Source: Liolophura sinensis
Taxonomy: Eukaryota > Mollusca > Polyplacophora > Chitonida > Chitonidae
Assembly: GCF_032854445.1 (NCBI RefSeq)
Contig: NW_027018515.1
Coordinates: forward strand, 1-19,307
Length of the DNA: 19,307 nucleotides
Direction: 5' to 3'
In this document: positions 10,449 through 19,079 of the stretch, piece after piece
How the letters are laid out: each line of letters starts with the position of its first letter
Numbering within the stretch: the stretch's first letter is position 1
Notes under the pieces: generated by a model
Seen by the model: the letters and a program-made list of their open reading frames with translations, nothing else
What the model was told of the DNA's origin: nothing
The model's database searches: none
Program-made: the position numbers and the translations under genes

Positions 10449-10998
10449 GGGCACATAACTTATAGTCAAAAGTTGAATATAGTAATGACTAGTCGCGATG
10501 GTACATAGTACAGTGTAGCCCATTTCAATTAACAAAAAGACCAGGCAGAAATGCAAAAGTGGATAAACTGTTCCAGTGCTGCTGGTAAGAGGCTAATCCG
10601 ACGTATTTTTTGACGAGAAATCGAATGGTGCAAACCGCGTTGCTCTCCGACTAATACATTTGGCTGTAGCGACAATTGAATGATCATTGATGACTAAATC
10701 ACATGCCTAGCAACGGCTCTTACTTCATGGAAACCAGGGAAATTTGCAATTTTTTAAACAGCTGCCGATGCCTGGCCCAATTCCGCATCTTTTGGCACCT
10801 TATTGATGTGGGTCAGTGTTCAATTGTACTTTTTACAGCAGACTGTATCTACTACTTTGTGTTTTTTATGTACAAGAGGTGTGGTTTTTCTACACGTAGA
10901 TAAAGACATTGAGATTGTCTTGGACTTAGAAGTAGGAAAATTGCTGGATGAGTTAAATGGGCTTAGCCCAAAGATTTGACGTCTTCTGGGCTACCGAA
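10449..10998 (+). repeat. Monomer L20 (divergent, 550 bp)
   Basis: One of the more diverged left units: gcccatttc, ggcagaaatgc, ggataaactg, gactaaatcacatgcctagc, cttcatgg, atctactac, acaagaggtg and gtaggaaaattg. Confidence 0.94.
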
Positions 10999-11547
10999 GG
11001 GCACATAACTTATAGTCAAAAGTTGAATATAGTAATGACCAGTCGCGATGGTACATAGTACAGTGTAGCCGATTTCAATTAACAAAATGACCAGGCAAAA
11101 ATGCAAAAGTGGAAACAATGTTCCAGTGCTGCTGATAAGAGCTAATCCGACGTATTTTGTGACGAGAAATCGAATGGTGCAAACCGCGTTGCTCTCCGAC
11201 CAATACTTTTGGCTGTAGCGACAATTGAATGATCATTGATGACAACATCACTTGCCTAGAAACGGCTCTTACTCCATGGAAACCAGGGAACTTTGCAATT
11301 TTTTAAACAGCTGCCGATGCCTGGCCCAATTCCGCATCTTTTGGCACCTTATTGATGTGGGTCAGTGTTCAATTGTACTTTTTACAGCAGACTGTATCTA
11401 GTACTTTGTGTTTTTTATGTACAAATGGTGTGATTTTTCTACACGTAGATAAAGACATTGAGATTGTCTTGGTCTTAGAAGTAAGACAATTGCTGGGTGA
11501 GTTAAATGGGCTTAGCCCAAAGATTTGACGTCTTCTGGGCTACCAAA
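10999..11547 (+). repeat. Monomer L21 (class A, 549 bp)
   Basis: Class A with aaaatgaccagg, ggaaacaatg, gataagagctaatcc (one G lost), gaactttgc, gtgatttttc and ttggtcttag. Confidence 0.95.
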
Positions 11548-11774
11548 GGGCACATAACTTATAGTCAAAAGTTGAATATAGTAATGACCAGTCGCGATGG
11601 TACATAGTACAGTGTAGCCGATTTCAATTAACAAAAAGACCAGGCAAAAATGCAAAAGTGGACAAACTGTTCCAGTGCTGCTGGTAAGAGGCTAATCCAA
11701 CGTATTTTTTGACGAGAAATCGAATGGTGCAAACCGCGTTGCTCTCCGACCAATACTTTTGGCTGTAGCGACAA
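11548..11774 (+). repeat. Monomer L22, truncated at the inversion (227 bp)
   Basis: Forward monomer cut after consensus position 227 (gtagcgacaa). Private changes are gtggacaaactg and aatccaacgtattttttgacg. The rest of the monomer is absent; inverted DNA follows directly. Confidence 0.95.
11771..11774. other. Orientation-switch breakpoint with 4-bp overlap
   Basis: The forward array reads ggctgtagcgacaa and should continue ttgaatgatc, but instead continues aatacgtcgg, which is the inverted monomer. Forward consensus position 227 is joined to inverted consensus position 159. The four bases acaa fit both sides: they end the forward gcgacaa and also precede aatacg in inverted units (gtcacaaaatacg). 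This is the pattern expected from microhomology-mediated joining. No inserted bases or target-site duplication are visible. Confidence 0.93.
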
Positions 11775-11933
11775 AATACGTCGGAGTAGCCTCTTATTAG
11801 CAGCACTGGAACAGTTTTTCCACTTTTGCATTTTGGTCTGGTCTTTTTCCGAATTGAAATCGGCTACACTGTACTCTGTACATTCGCGACTGGTCATTAC
11901 TATATTCAACATTTGATTATAAGTTATGTGCCC
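11775..11933 (-). repeat. Monomer R1, truncated at the inversion (159 bp)
   Basis: Inverted monomer covering consensus positions 159 to 1, alpha-like. Private changes are cggagtagcc, tattagcagc, tttggtctgg and ccgaattg. The tgtacattcgcg form is shared only with R2. Confidence 0.95.
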
Positions 11934-12482
11934 TTCGGTAGCCCAGAAGACGTCAAATTTTTGGGCTTAGCCCATTTAACTCACACAGCAATTGTCTTAC
12001 TTCTAAGTCCAAGACAATCTCAATGTCTTTATCTACGTGTAAAAAAACCACACCATTTGTACATAAAAAACACAAGGTACTTGATACAGTCTGCTGTAAA
12101 AAGTACAACTAAACACTGACCCACATTTATAAGGTGCCAAAAGATGCGGAATTGGGCCAGGCATCGGCAGCTGTTAAAATATTGCAAATATCTTTTGTTT
12201 CCATGGAGTAAGAGCCGTTGCTGTGCACGTGATTATGACATCAATGATCATTCAATTGTCACTACAGCCAAAAGTATTGGTCGGAGAGCAACGCAGATTG
12301 CACCATTCGATTTCTCGTCACAAAATACGTCGGATTAGCCTCTTGCCAGCAGCACTGGAACAGTTTTTCCCCTTTTGCATTTTGGCCTGGTCTTTTTCCT
12401 AATTGAAATCGGCTACACTGTACTCTGTACATTCGCGACTGGTCATTACTATATTCAACTTTTGATTATAAGTTATGTGCCC
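11934..12482 (-). repeat. Monomer R2 (alpha, 549 bp)
   Basis: Alpha type with tcttgccagc, ttccccttttgc and ttcctaattg. The middle holds ttaaaatattgcaaat and atcttttgtttcc, seen again only in R5. It also has gggcttagccc and ctcacacagc near its start. Confidence 0.95.
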
Positions 12483-13031
12483 TTCGGTAGCCCAGAAGAC
12501 GTCAAATCTTTGGGCTAAGCCCATTTAACTCACCCAGCAATTGTCTTACTTCTAAGTCCAAAATAATCTCAATGTCTTTATCTACGTGTAAAAAAACCAC
12601 ACCATTTGTACATAAAAAACACAAGGTACTTGATACAGTCTGCTGTAAAAAGTACAACTGAACACTGACCCACTTCAGTAAGGTGCCAAAAGATGCGCAA
12701 TTGAGCCAGGCATCGGCAGCTGTTGAAAAATTGCAAATTTCCCTGGTTTCCATGGAGTAAGAGACGTTTCTGGGCACGCGATTATGACATAAATGATCAT
12801 TCAATTGTCACTACAGCCAAATGTATTGGCCGGAGAGCAACGCGGATTGCACCATTCGATTTCTTGTTACAAAATACGTCAGACTAGCCTCTTACCAGCA
12901 GCACTGGAACAGTTTTTCCACTTTTGCATTTTTGCCTGGTCTTTTTGTTCATTGAAACCGGCTACACTGTACTCTGTACAATCGCGACTGGTCATTACTA
13001 TATTCAACTTTTGACTATAAGTTATGTGCCC
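12483..13031 (-). repeat. Monomer R3 (beta, 549 bp)
   Basis: Beta type with gttcattgaaaccgg. It has ccaaaataatctc, gatgcgcaattg, gagacgtttctgggcacgcg, ttggccgg and cgtcagactagcc. Its middle closely matches R8. Confidence 0.95.
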
Positions 13032-13580
13032 TTCGGTAGCCCAGAAGACGTCAAATTTTTAAGCTAAGCCCATTTAACTCACCCAGCAATTGTCTTACTT
13101 CTAAGTCCAAGACAATCTCAATGTCTTTATCTACGTGTAAAAATACCACACCATTTGTACATAAAAAACACAAGGTACTTGATACAGTCTGCTGTAAAAA
13201 GTACAACTGAACACTAACCCACTTCAGTAAGGTGCCAAAAGATGCGGAATTGAGCCAGGCATCGGCAGCTATTGAAAAATTGCAAATTTCCCTGGTTTCC
13301 ATGGAGTAAAAGCCGTTGCTGAGCACGTGATTATGACATAAATGATCATTCAAATGTCACTACAGCCAAATGTATTAGTCGGAGAGCAACGCGGATTGCA
13401 CCATTCGATTTCTTGTTACAAAATACGTCGGATTAGCCTCTTACCAGCAGCACTGGAACAGTTTTTCCACTTTTGCATTTTTGCCTGGTCTTTTTGTTAA
13501 TTGAAACCGGCTACACTGTACTCTGTACAATCGCGACTGGTCATTACTATATTCAACTTTTGACTATAAGTTATGTGCCC
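13032..13580 (-). repeat. Monomer R4 (beta, 549 bp)
   Basis: Beta type with tttttaagctaagccc, aaaataccac, aacactaaccc, gagtaaaagccg, ctgagcacg and attcaaatgtc. Confidence 0.95.
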
Positions 13581-14128
13581 TTCGGTATCCCACAAGACCT
13601 GAAATCTTTGGGCTAAACGCATTTAACTCACCCAGCAATTGTCTTACTTCTAAGTCCAAGACAATCTCAATGTCTTTATCTACGTGTAGAAAAACCACAC
13701 CATTTGAACATAAAAAACACAAGGTACTTGATACAGTCTGCTGTAAAAAGTACAAATAAACACTGACCCACATTTATAAGGTGCCAAAAGATGCGGAATT
13801 GGGCCAGGCATCGGCAGCTGTTAAAATATTGCAAATATCTTTTGTTTCCATGGAGCAAGAGCCGTTGTTAGGCACGTGATTATGACATCAATGATCACTG
13901 AATTGTCGCTACAGCCAAAAGTATTGGTCGGAGAGCAACGCGGTTTGCACCATTCGATTTCTCGTCACAAAATACGTCGAATGAGCTCTTATCAGCAGCA
14001 CTGGAACATTTTTTCCACATTTGCATTTTTGCCTGGTCTTTTTGTTAATTGAAATCGGCTACACTGTACTCTGTACAATCGCGACTGGTCATTACTATAT
14101 TCAACTTTTGACTATAAGTTATGTGCCC
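13581..14128 (-). repeat. Monomer R5 (beta-like mosaic, 548 bp)
   Basis: It starts ttcggtatcccacaagacctg, as R9 and R12 do. The middle matches R2 (ttaaaatattgcaaat). From about 13855 it takes on left-type marks: gttaggcacgtg, aattgtcgctac and gcggtttgcacc. It also has gaatgagctcttatcag and aacattttttcc. Confidence 0.93.
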
Positions 14129-14680
14129 TTCGGTAGCCCAGAAGACCTGAAATCTTTGGGCTAAGCCCATTTAACTCACCCAGCAATTGTCTTACTTCTA
14201 AGTCCAAGACAATCTCAATGTCTTTATCTACGTGTAGAAAAACCACACCATTTGTACATGAAAAAAAACACAAGGTACTTAATACAGTCTGTTGTAAAAA
14301 GTACAACTAAACACTGACCGACATATATTAGGTGCCAAAAGATGCGGAATTGGGTCAGGCATCGGCAGCTGTTGAAAAATTGCAAATATCCCTGGTTTCC
14401 ATGGAATAAGAGCCGTTGCTGGGCACGTGATTATGACATCAATTATCATTCAATTGTCGCTACAGCCAAATGTATTGGTCGGAGAGCAACGCGGATTGCA
14501 CCATTCGATTTCTTGTTACAAAATACGTCGGATTAGCCTCTTACCAGCAGCACTGGAACAGTTTTTCCACTTTTGCATTTTTGCCTGGTCTAATTGTTAA
14601 TTGAAACCGGCTACACTGTACTCTGTACAATCGCGACTGGTCATTACTATATTCAACTTTTGACTATAAGTTATGTGCCC
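14129..14680 (-). repeat. Monomer R6 (beta, 552 bp)
   Basis: Shares catgaaaaaaaacac and ccgacatatattagg with adjacent R7. Private changes are caattatcatt and ggtctaattgtt. The extra length lies in the A run. Confidence 0.95.
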
Positions 14681-15232
14681 TTCGGTAGCCCAGAAGACCT
14701 GAAATCTTTGGGCTCAGCGCATTTAACTTACCCAATAATTGTCTTACTTCTAAGTGCAAGACAATCTCAATGTCTTTATCTACGTGTAGAAAAACCACAC
14801 CATTTGTACATGAAAAAAAACACAAAGTACTTGATACAGTCTGTTGTAAAAAGTACAACTAAACACTGACCGACATATATTAGGTGCCAAAAGATGCGGA
14901 ATTGGGTCAGGCATCGGCAGCTGTTGAAAAATTGCAAATTTCCCTGGTTTCCATGGAATAAGAGCCGTTGCTGGGCACGTGATTATGACATCAATGATCA
15001 TTCAATTGTCACTACAGCCAAAAGTATTGGTCGGAGAGCAACGCAGATTGCACAATTTGATTTCTCGTCACAAAATACGTCGGATTAGCTTCTTACCAGC
15101 AGCACTGGAACAGTTTTTCCACTTTTGCATTTTGGCCTGGTCTTTCTGTTAATTGAAATCGGCTACACTGTACTATCTACCATCGCGACTGGTCATTACT
15201 ATATTCAACTTTTGACTATAAGTTATGTGTCC
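14681..15232 (-). repeat. Monomer R7 (gamma, 552 bp)
   Basis: Gamma type, with first half like R6. It has ggctcagcgc, acttacccaataattg, cacaaagtac (left-like) and cacaatttgatttc. It carries tactatctaccatcg, the same G to C change as L8 in + sense. The phase motif is altered to tatgtgtcc. Confidence 0.94.
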
Positions 15233-15781
15233 TTCGGTAGCCCAGAAGACGTCAAATTTTTGGGCTAAGCCCATTTAACTCACCCAGCAATTGTCTTACT
15301 TCTAAGTCCAAGACAATCTCAATGTCTTTATCTACGTGTAAAAAAACCACACCATTTGTACATAAAAAACACAAGGTACTTGATACAGTCTGCTGTAAAA
15401 AGTACAACTGAACACTGACCCACTTCAGTAAGGTGCCAAAAGATGCGGAATTGAGCCAGGCATCGGCAGCTATTGAAAAATTGCAAATTTCCCTGGTTTC
15501 CATGGAGTAAGAGACGTTTCTGGGCACGCGATTATGACATAAATGATCATTCAAATGTCACTACAGCCAAATGTATTGGTCGGAGAGCAACGCGGATTGC
15601 ACCATTCGATTTCTTGTTACAAAATACGTCGGATTAGCCTCTTACCAGCAGCACTGGAACAGTTTTTCCACTTTTGCATTTTTGCCTGGTCTTTTTGTTA
15701 ATTGAAACCGGCTACACTGTACTCTGTACAATCGCGACTGGTCATTACTATATTCAACTTTTGACTATAAGTTATGTGCCC
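15233..15781 (-). repeat. Monomer R8 (beta, 549 bp)
   Basis: Beta type, close to R3 in gagacgtttctgggcacgcg, tatgacataaatg and ccacttcagtaagg. It ends with cctttggtatccc leading into R9. Confidence 0.95.
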
Positions 15782-16330
15782 TTTGGTATCCCACAAGACC
15801 TGAAATCTTTGGGCTAAGCCCATTTAACTCACCCAGCAATTGTCTTACTTCTAAGTGCAAGACAATCTCAATGTCTTTATTTACGTGTAGAAAAACCACA
15901 CCATTTGTACATAAAAATCACAAGGTACTTAATACAGTCTGCTGTAAAAAGTACAACTAAACACTGACCCACATCAATAAAGTGCCAAAAGATGCGGAAT
16001 TGGGTCAGGCATCGGCAGCTGTTGAGAAATTGCAAATTTCCCTGGTTTCCATGGAGTAAGAGCCGTTGCTGGCACGTGATTATGACATCAATGATCATTC
16101 AATTGTCACTACAGCCAAAAGTATTGGTCGGAGAGCAACGCAGATTGCACCATTCGATTTCTCGTCACAAAATACGTCGGATTAGCCCTCTTGCCAGCAG
16201 CACTGGAACAGTTTTTCCCCTTTTGCATTTTGGCCTGGTCTTTTTCCTAATTGAAATCGGCTACACTGTACTCTGTACAATCGCGACTGGTCATTACTAT
16301 ATTCAACTTTTGATTATAAGTTATGTGCCC
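15782..16330 (-). repeat. Monomer R9 (alpha, 549 bp)
   Basis: Alpha type with tatttacgtgtag, cataaaaatcac, catcaataaagtgcc, gttgagaaattg and tagccctcttgcc. Counterpart of R12. Confidence 0.95.
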
Positions 16331-16879
16331 TTCGGTAGCCCAGAAGACGTCAAATCTTTGGGCTAAGCCCATTTAACTCACCCAGCAATTGTCTTACTTC
16401 TAAGTCCAAAATAATCTCAATGTCTTTATCTACGTGTAAAAAAACCACACCATTTGTACATAAAAAACACAAGGTACTTGATACAGTCTGCTGTAAAAAG
16501 TACAACTAAACACTGACCCACATTTATAAGGTGCCAAAAGATGCGGAATTGGGTCAGGCATCGGCAGCTGTTGAAAAATTGCAAATTTCCCTGGTTTCCA
16601 TGGAATAAGAGCCGTTGCTGGGCACGTGATTATGATATAAATGATCATTCAATTGTCACTACAGCCAAAAGTATTGGTCGGAGAGCAACGCAGATTGCAC
16701 CATTCGATTTCTCGTCACAAAATACGTCGGATTAGCTCCTTACCAGCAGCACTGGAACAGTTTTTCCACTTTTGCATTTTGGCCTGGTCTTTCTGTTAAT
16801 TGAAATCGGCTACACTGTACTATGTACCATCGCGACTGGTCATTACTATATTCAACTTTTGACTATAAGTTATGTGCCC
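16331..16879 (-). repeat. Monomer R10 (gamma, 549 bp)
   Basis: Gamma type with ccaaaataatc, acatttataagg, ggaataagagcc, tatgatataaatg and tagctccttacc. It differs from R13 at only about five positions, four of them one-base indels. Confidence 0.96.
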
Positions 16880-17425
16880 TTCGGTAGCCCAGAAGACGTC
16901 AAATTTTTAAGCAAAGCCCATTTAACTCAACCAGCAATTGTCTTACTTTTAAGTGCAAGACAATCTCAATGTCTTATCTACGTGTAAAAAAACCAGACAT
17001 TTGTACATAAAAAACACAAGGTACTTGATACAGTCTGCTGTAAAAAGTACAACTGAACACTAACCCACTTCAGTAAGGTGCCAAAAGATGCGGAATTGAG
17101 CCAGGCATCGGCAGCTGTTGAAAAATTGCAAATTTCCCCTGGTTTCCATGGAGTAAGAGACGTTTCTGGGCACGTGATTATGACATCAATGATCATTCAA
17201 TTGTCAATACAGCCAAAAGTATTGGTCGGAGAGCAACGCAGATTGCACAATTCGATTCTTGTTACAAAATACGTCGGATTAGCCTCTTATCAGCAGCACT
17301 GGAACAGTTTTCCACTTTTGCATTTTTGCCTGGTCTTTTTGTTCATTGAAACCGGCTACACTGTACTCTGTACAATTGCGACTGGTCATTACTATATTCA
17401 ACTTTTGACTATAATTTATGTGCCC
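16880..17425 (-). repeat. Monomer R11 (beta, 546 bp)
   Basis: Beta type with tttttaagcaaagccc, ctcaaccagc, tcttatctacg (one T lost), ccagacatttg, ttcccctgg, caatacagcc and gttcattgaaaccgg. The phase region reads ataatttatg. Shortest full monomer. Confidence 0.95.
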
Positions 17426-17977
17426 TTCGGTATCCCACAAGACCTGAAATCTTTGGGCTAAGCGCATTTAACTCACCCAGCAATTGTCTTACTTCTAAGT
17501 GCAAGACAATCTCAATGTCTTTATTTACGTGTAGATAAAACACACCATTTGTACATAAAAATCACAAGGTACTTAATACAGTCTGCTGTAAAAAGTACAA
17601 CTAAACACTGACCCACATCAATAAGGTGCCAAAAGATGCGGAATTGGGTCAGGCATCGGCAGCTGTTGAGAAATTGCAAATTTCCCTGGTTTCCATGGAG
17701 TAAGAGCCGTTGCTGTGCACGTGATTATGACATCAATGATCATTTCAATTGTCACTACAGCCAAAAGTATTGGTCGGAGAGCAACGCAGATTGCACCATT
17801 CGATTTCTCGTCACAAAAATACGTCGGAATAGCCTCTTGCCAGCAGCACTGGAACAGTTTTTCCCGCTTTTGCATTTTGGCCTGGTCTTTTTCCTAATTG
17901 AAATCGGCTACACTGTACTCTGTACAATCGCGACTGGTCATTACTATATTCAACTTTTGATTATAAGTTATGTGCCC
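17426..17977 (-). repeat. Monomer R12 (alpha, 552 bp)
   Basis: Alpha type like R9 (tatttacgtgtag, cataaaaatcac, gttgagaaattg). Private changes are gtagataaaacac, gctgtgcacg, gatcatttcaattg, cacaaaaatacg and ttcccgctttt. Confidence 0.95.
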
Positions 17978-18526
17978 TTCGGTAGCCCAGAAGACGTCAA
18001 ATCTTTGGGCTAAGCCCATTTAACTCACCCAGCAATTGTCTTACTTCTAAGTCCAAAATAATCTCAATGTCTTTATCTACGTGTAAAAAAAACCACACCA
18101 TTTGTACATAAAAAACACAAGGTACTTGATACAGTCTGCTGTAAAAAGTACAACTAAACACTGACCCACATTTATAAGGTGCCAAAAGATGCGGAATTGG
18201 GTCAGGCATCGGCAGCTGTTGAAAAATTGCAAATTTCCCCTGGTTTCCATGGAATAAGAGCCGTTGCTGGGCACGTGATTATGATATAAATGATCATTCA
18301 ATTGTCACTACAGCCAAAAGTATTGGTCGGAGAGCAACGCAGATTGCACAATTCGATTCTCGTCACAAAATACGTCGGATTAGCTCCTACCAGCAGCACT
18401 GGAACAGTTTTTCCACTTTTGCATTTTGGCCTGGTCTTTCTGTTAATTGAAATCGGCTACACTGTACTATGTACCATCGCGACTGGTCATTACTATATTC
18501 AACTTTTGACTATAAGTTATGTGCCC
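17978..18526 (-). repeat. Monomer R13 (gamma, 549 bp)
   Basis: Near-copy of R10. Differences seen are one extra A in the A run, one extra C in ttcccctgg, cacaattcg for caccattcg, one T lost in cgattctcg, and one T lost in agctcctacc. Confidence 0.96.
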
Positions 18527-19079
18527 TTCGGTAGCCCAGAAGACGTCAATTTTTAAGCAAAGCCCATTTAACTCAACCAGCAATTGTCTTACTTTTAAGT
18601 GCAAGACAATCTCAATGTCTTTATCTACGTGTAAAAAAACCAGACCATTTGTACATAAAAAACACAAGGTACTTGATACAGTCTGCTGTAAAAAAAGTAC
18701 AAAACTGAACACTAACCCACTTCAGTAAGGTGCCAAAAGATGCGGAATTGGGCCAGGCATCGGCAGCTGTTTAAAAATTGCAAATTTCCCTGGTTTCCAT
18801 GGAGTAAGAGGACGTTTCTGGCACGTGATGTTGTCATCAATGATCATTCAATTGTCGCTACAGCCAAAAGTATTGGTCGGAGAGCAACGCGTTTGCACCC
18901 ATTCGATTTCTCGTCACAAAATACGTCGGATTAGCTCCTTACCAGCAGCACTGGAACAGTTTTTCCACTTTTGCATTTTTGCCTGGATTATTTTGTTAAT
19001 TGAAATCGGCTACACTGTACTATGTACCATCGCGACTGGTCATTACTATATTCAACTTTTGACTATAAGTTATGTGCCC
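18527..19079 (-). repeat. Monomer R14 (mosaic, 553 bp)
   Basis: The first part is right-type and matches R11 (tttttaagcaaagccc, ctcaaccagc, ccagacc). From about 18750 it carries left-type marks: gggccaggc, tttaaaaattgc, gatgttgtcatcaatg, gtcgctacagcc and ctatgtaccatcg. Private changes are aaaaaagtacaaaactg, gcgtttgcaccc and ggattattttg. Confidence 0.93.

Larger units (their letters stand above)
1..11774 (+). repeat. Left satellite array, 549-bp monomer, forward orientation
   Basis: Tandem array of 21 complete monomers and one truncated monomer, phased at gggcacataac. Spacing between successive phase motifs is 548-552 bp, most often 549 or 550. Monomers look roughly 93-98% alike by eye. Left-subfamily marks in + sense are gtacatagtacagtg, gcaaaccgcgttgc, cagcacactgtatctagtac and tctacacgtag. 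Two classes coexist. Class A reads acatcacttgcctagaaacgg followed by agctgccgatg. Class B reads aaatcacgtgcctaacaacgg, usually followed by agctgcgatg with one C missing. The array is already in progress at base 1. There is no unique DNA and no inserted element anywhere in the stretch. The orientation sign is a convention only; no transcription direction is implied. Confidence 0.97.
11548..11933. repeat. Central inverted repeat with 68-bp spacer
   Basis: Bases 11548-11706 (consensus 1-159, forward) face bases 11775-11933 (consensus 159-1, inverted). The spacer 11707-11774 is forward monomer sequence lacking an inverted partner at this spot. By hand alignment the facing 159-bp arms differ at about 15 positions (about 91% identity). 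The arms therefore come from the two different subfamilies. Further out, the pairing continues monomer by monomer for as long as both arms last, about 7.5 kb within this window. Confidence 0.9.
15782..17425 (-). repeat. Trimeric higher-order repeat, copy 1
   Basis: Three successive monomers of types alpha, gamma and beta (R9, R10, R11), 1644 bp in all. The same order and the same private variants recur in the next 1654 bp. Linked marks include tatcccacaagacctg at the start of the first monomer, ccaaaataatc and tatgatataaatg in the second, and tttttaagcaaagccc with ctcaaccagc in the third. Confidence 0.85.
17426..19079 (-). repeat. Trimeric higher-order repeat, copy 2
   Basis: Monomers R12, R13 and R14, 1654 bp. 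R12 matches R9 and R13 matches R10 almost base for base. R14 matches R11 only in its first 220 or so bases and then becomes left-type, so the second copy is interrupted by an exchange. Confidence 0.83.

Noticed and set aside
11548-11933. Terminal inverted repeats of a transposon around 11774
   Set aside because: No transposase, no target-site duplication, and the sequence on both sides of the junction is ordinary monomer out to the window ends.
15252-15554. 100-codon frames on the minus strand of the right arm (also at 12502-12804 and 13051-13353)
   Set aside because: These are the same monomer region read in the same relative frame, opened by substitutions typical of certain right-arm units. 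They are interrupted in other units and share no sign of coding constraint.
15970-15985. Polyadenylation-like aataaa in R9
   Set aside because: It arises from one substitution in a single monomer (catcaataaagtgcc) and has no associated gene.
17860-17880. CENP-B box
   Set aside because: ttcccgctttt in R12 resembles one half of the motif, but the other half is absent, and the cytosine-rich form is a private change of a single monomer.
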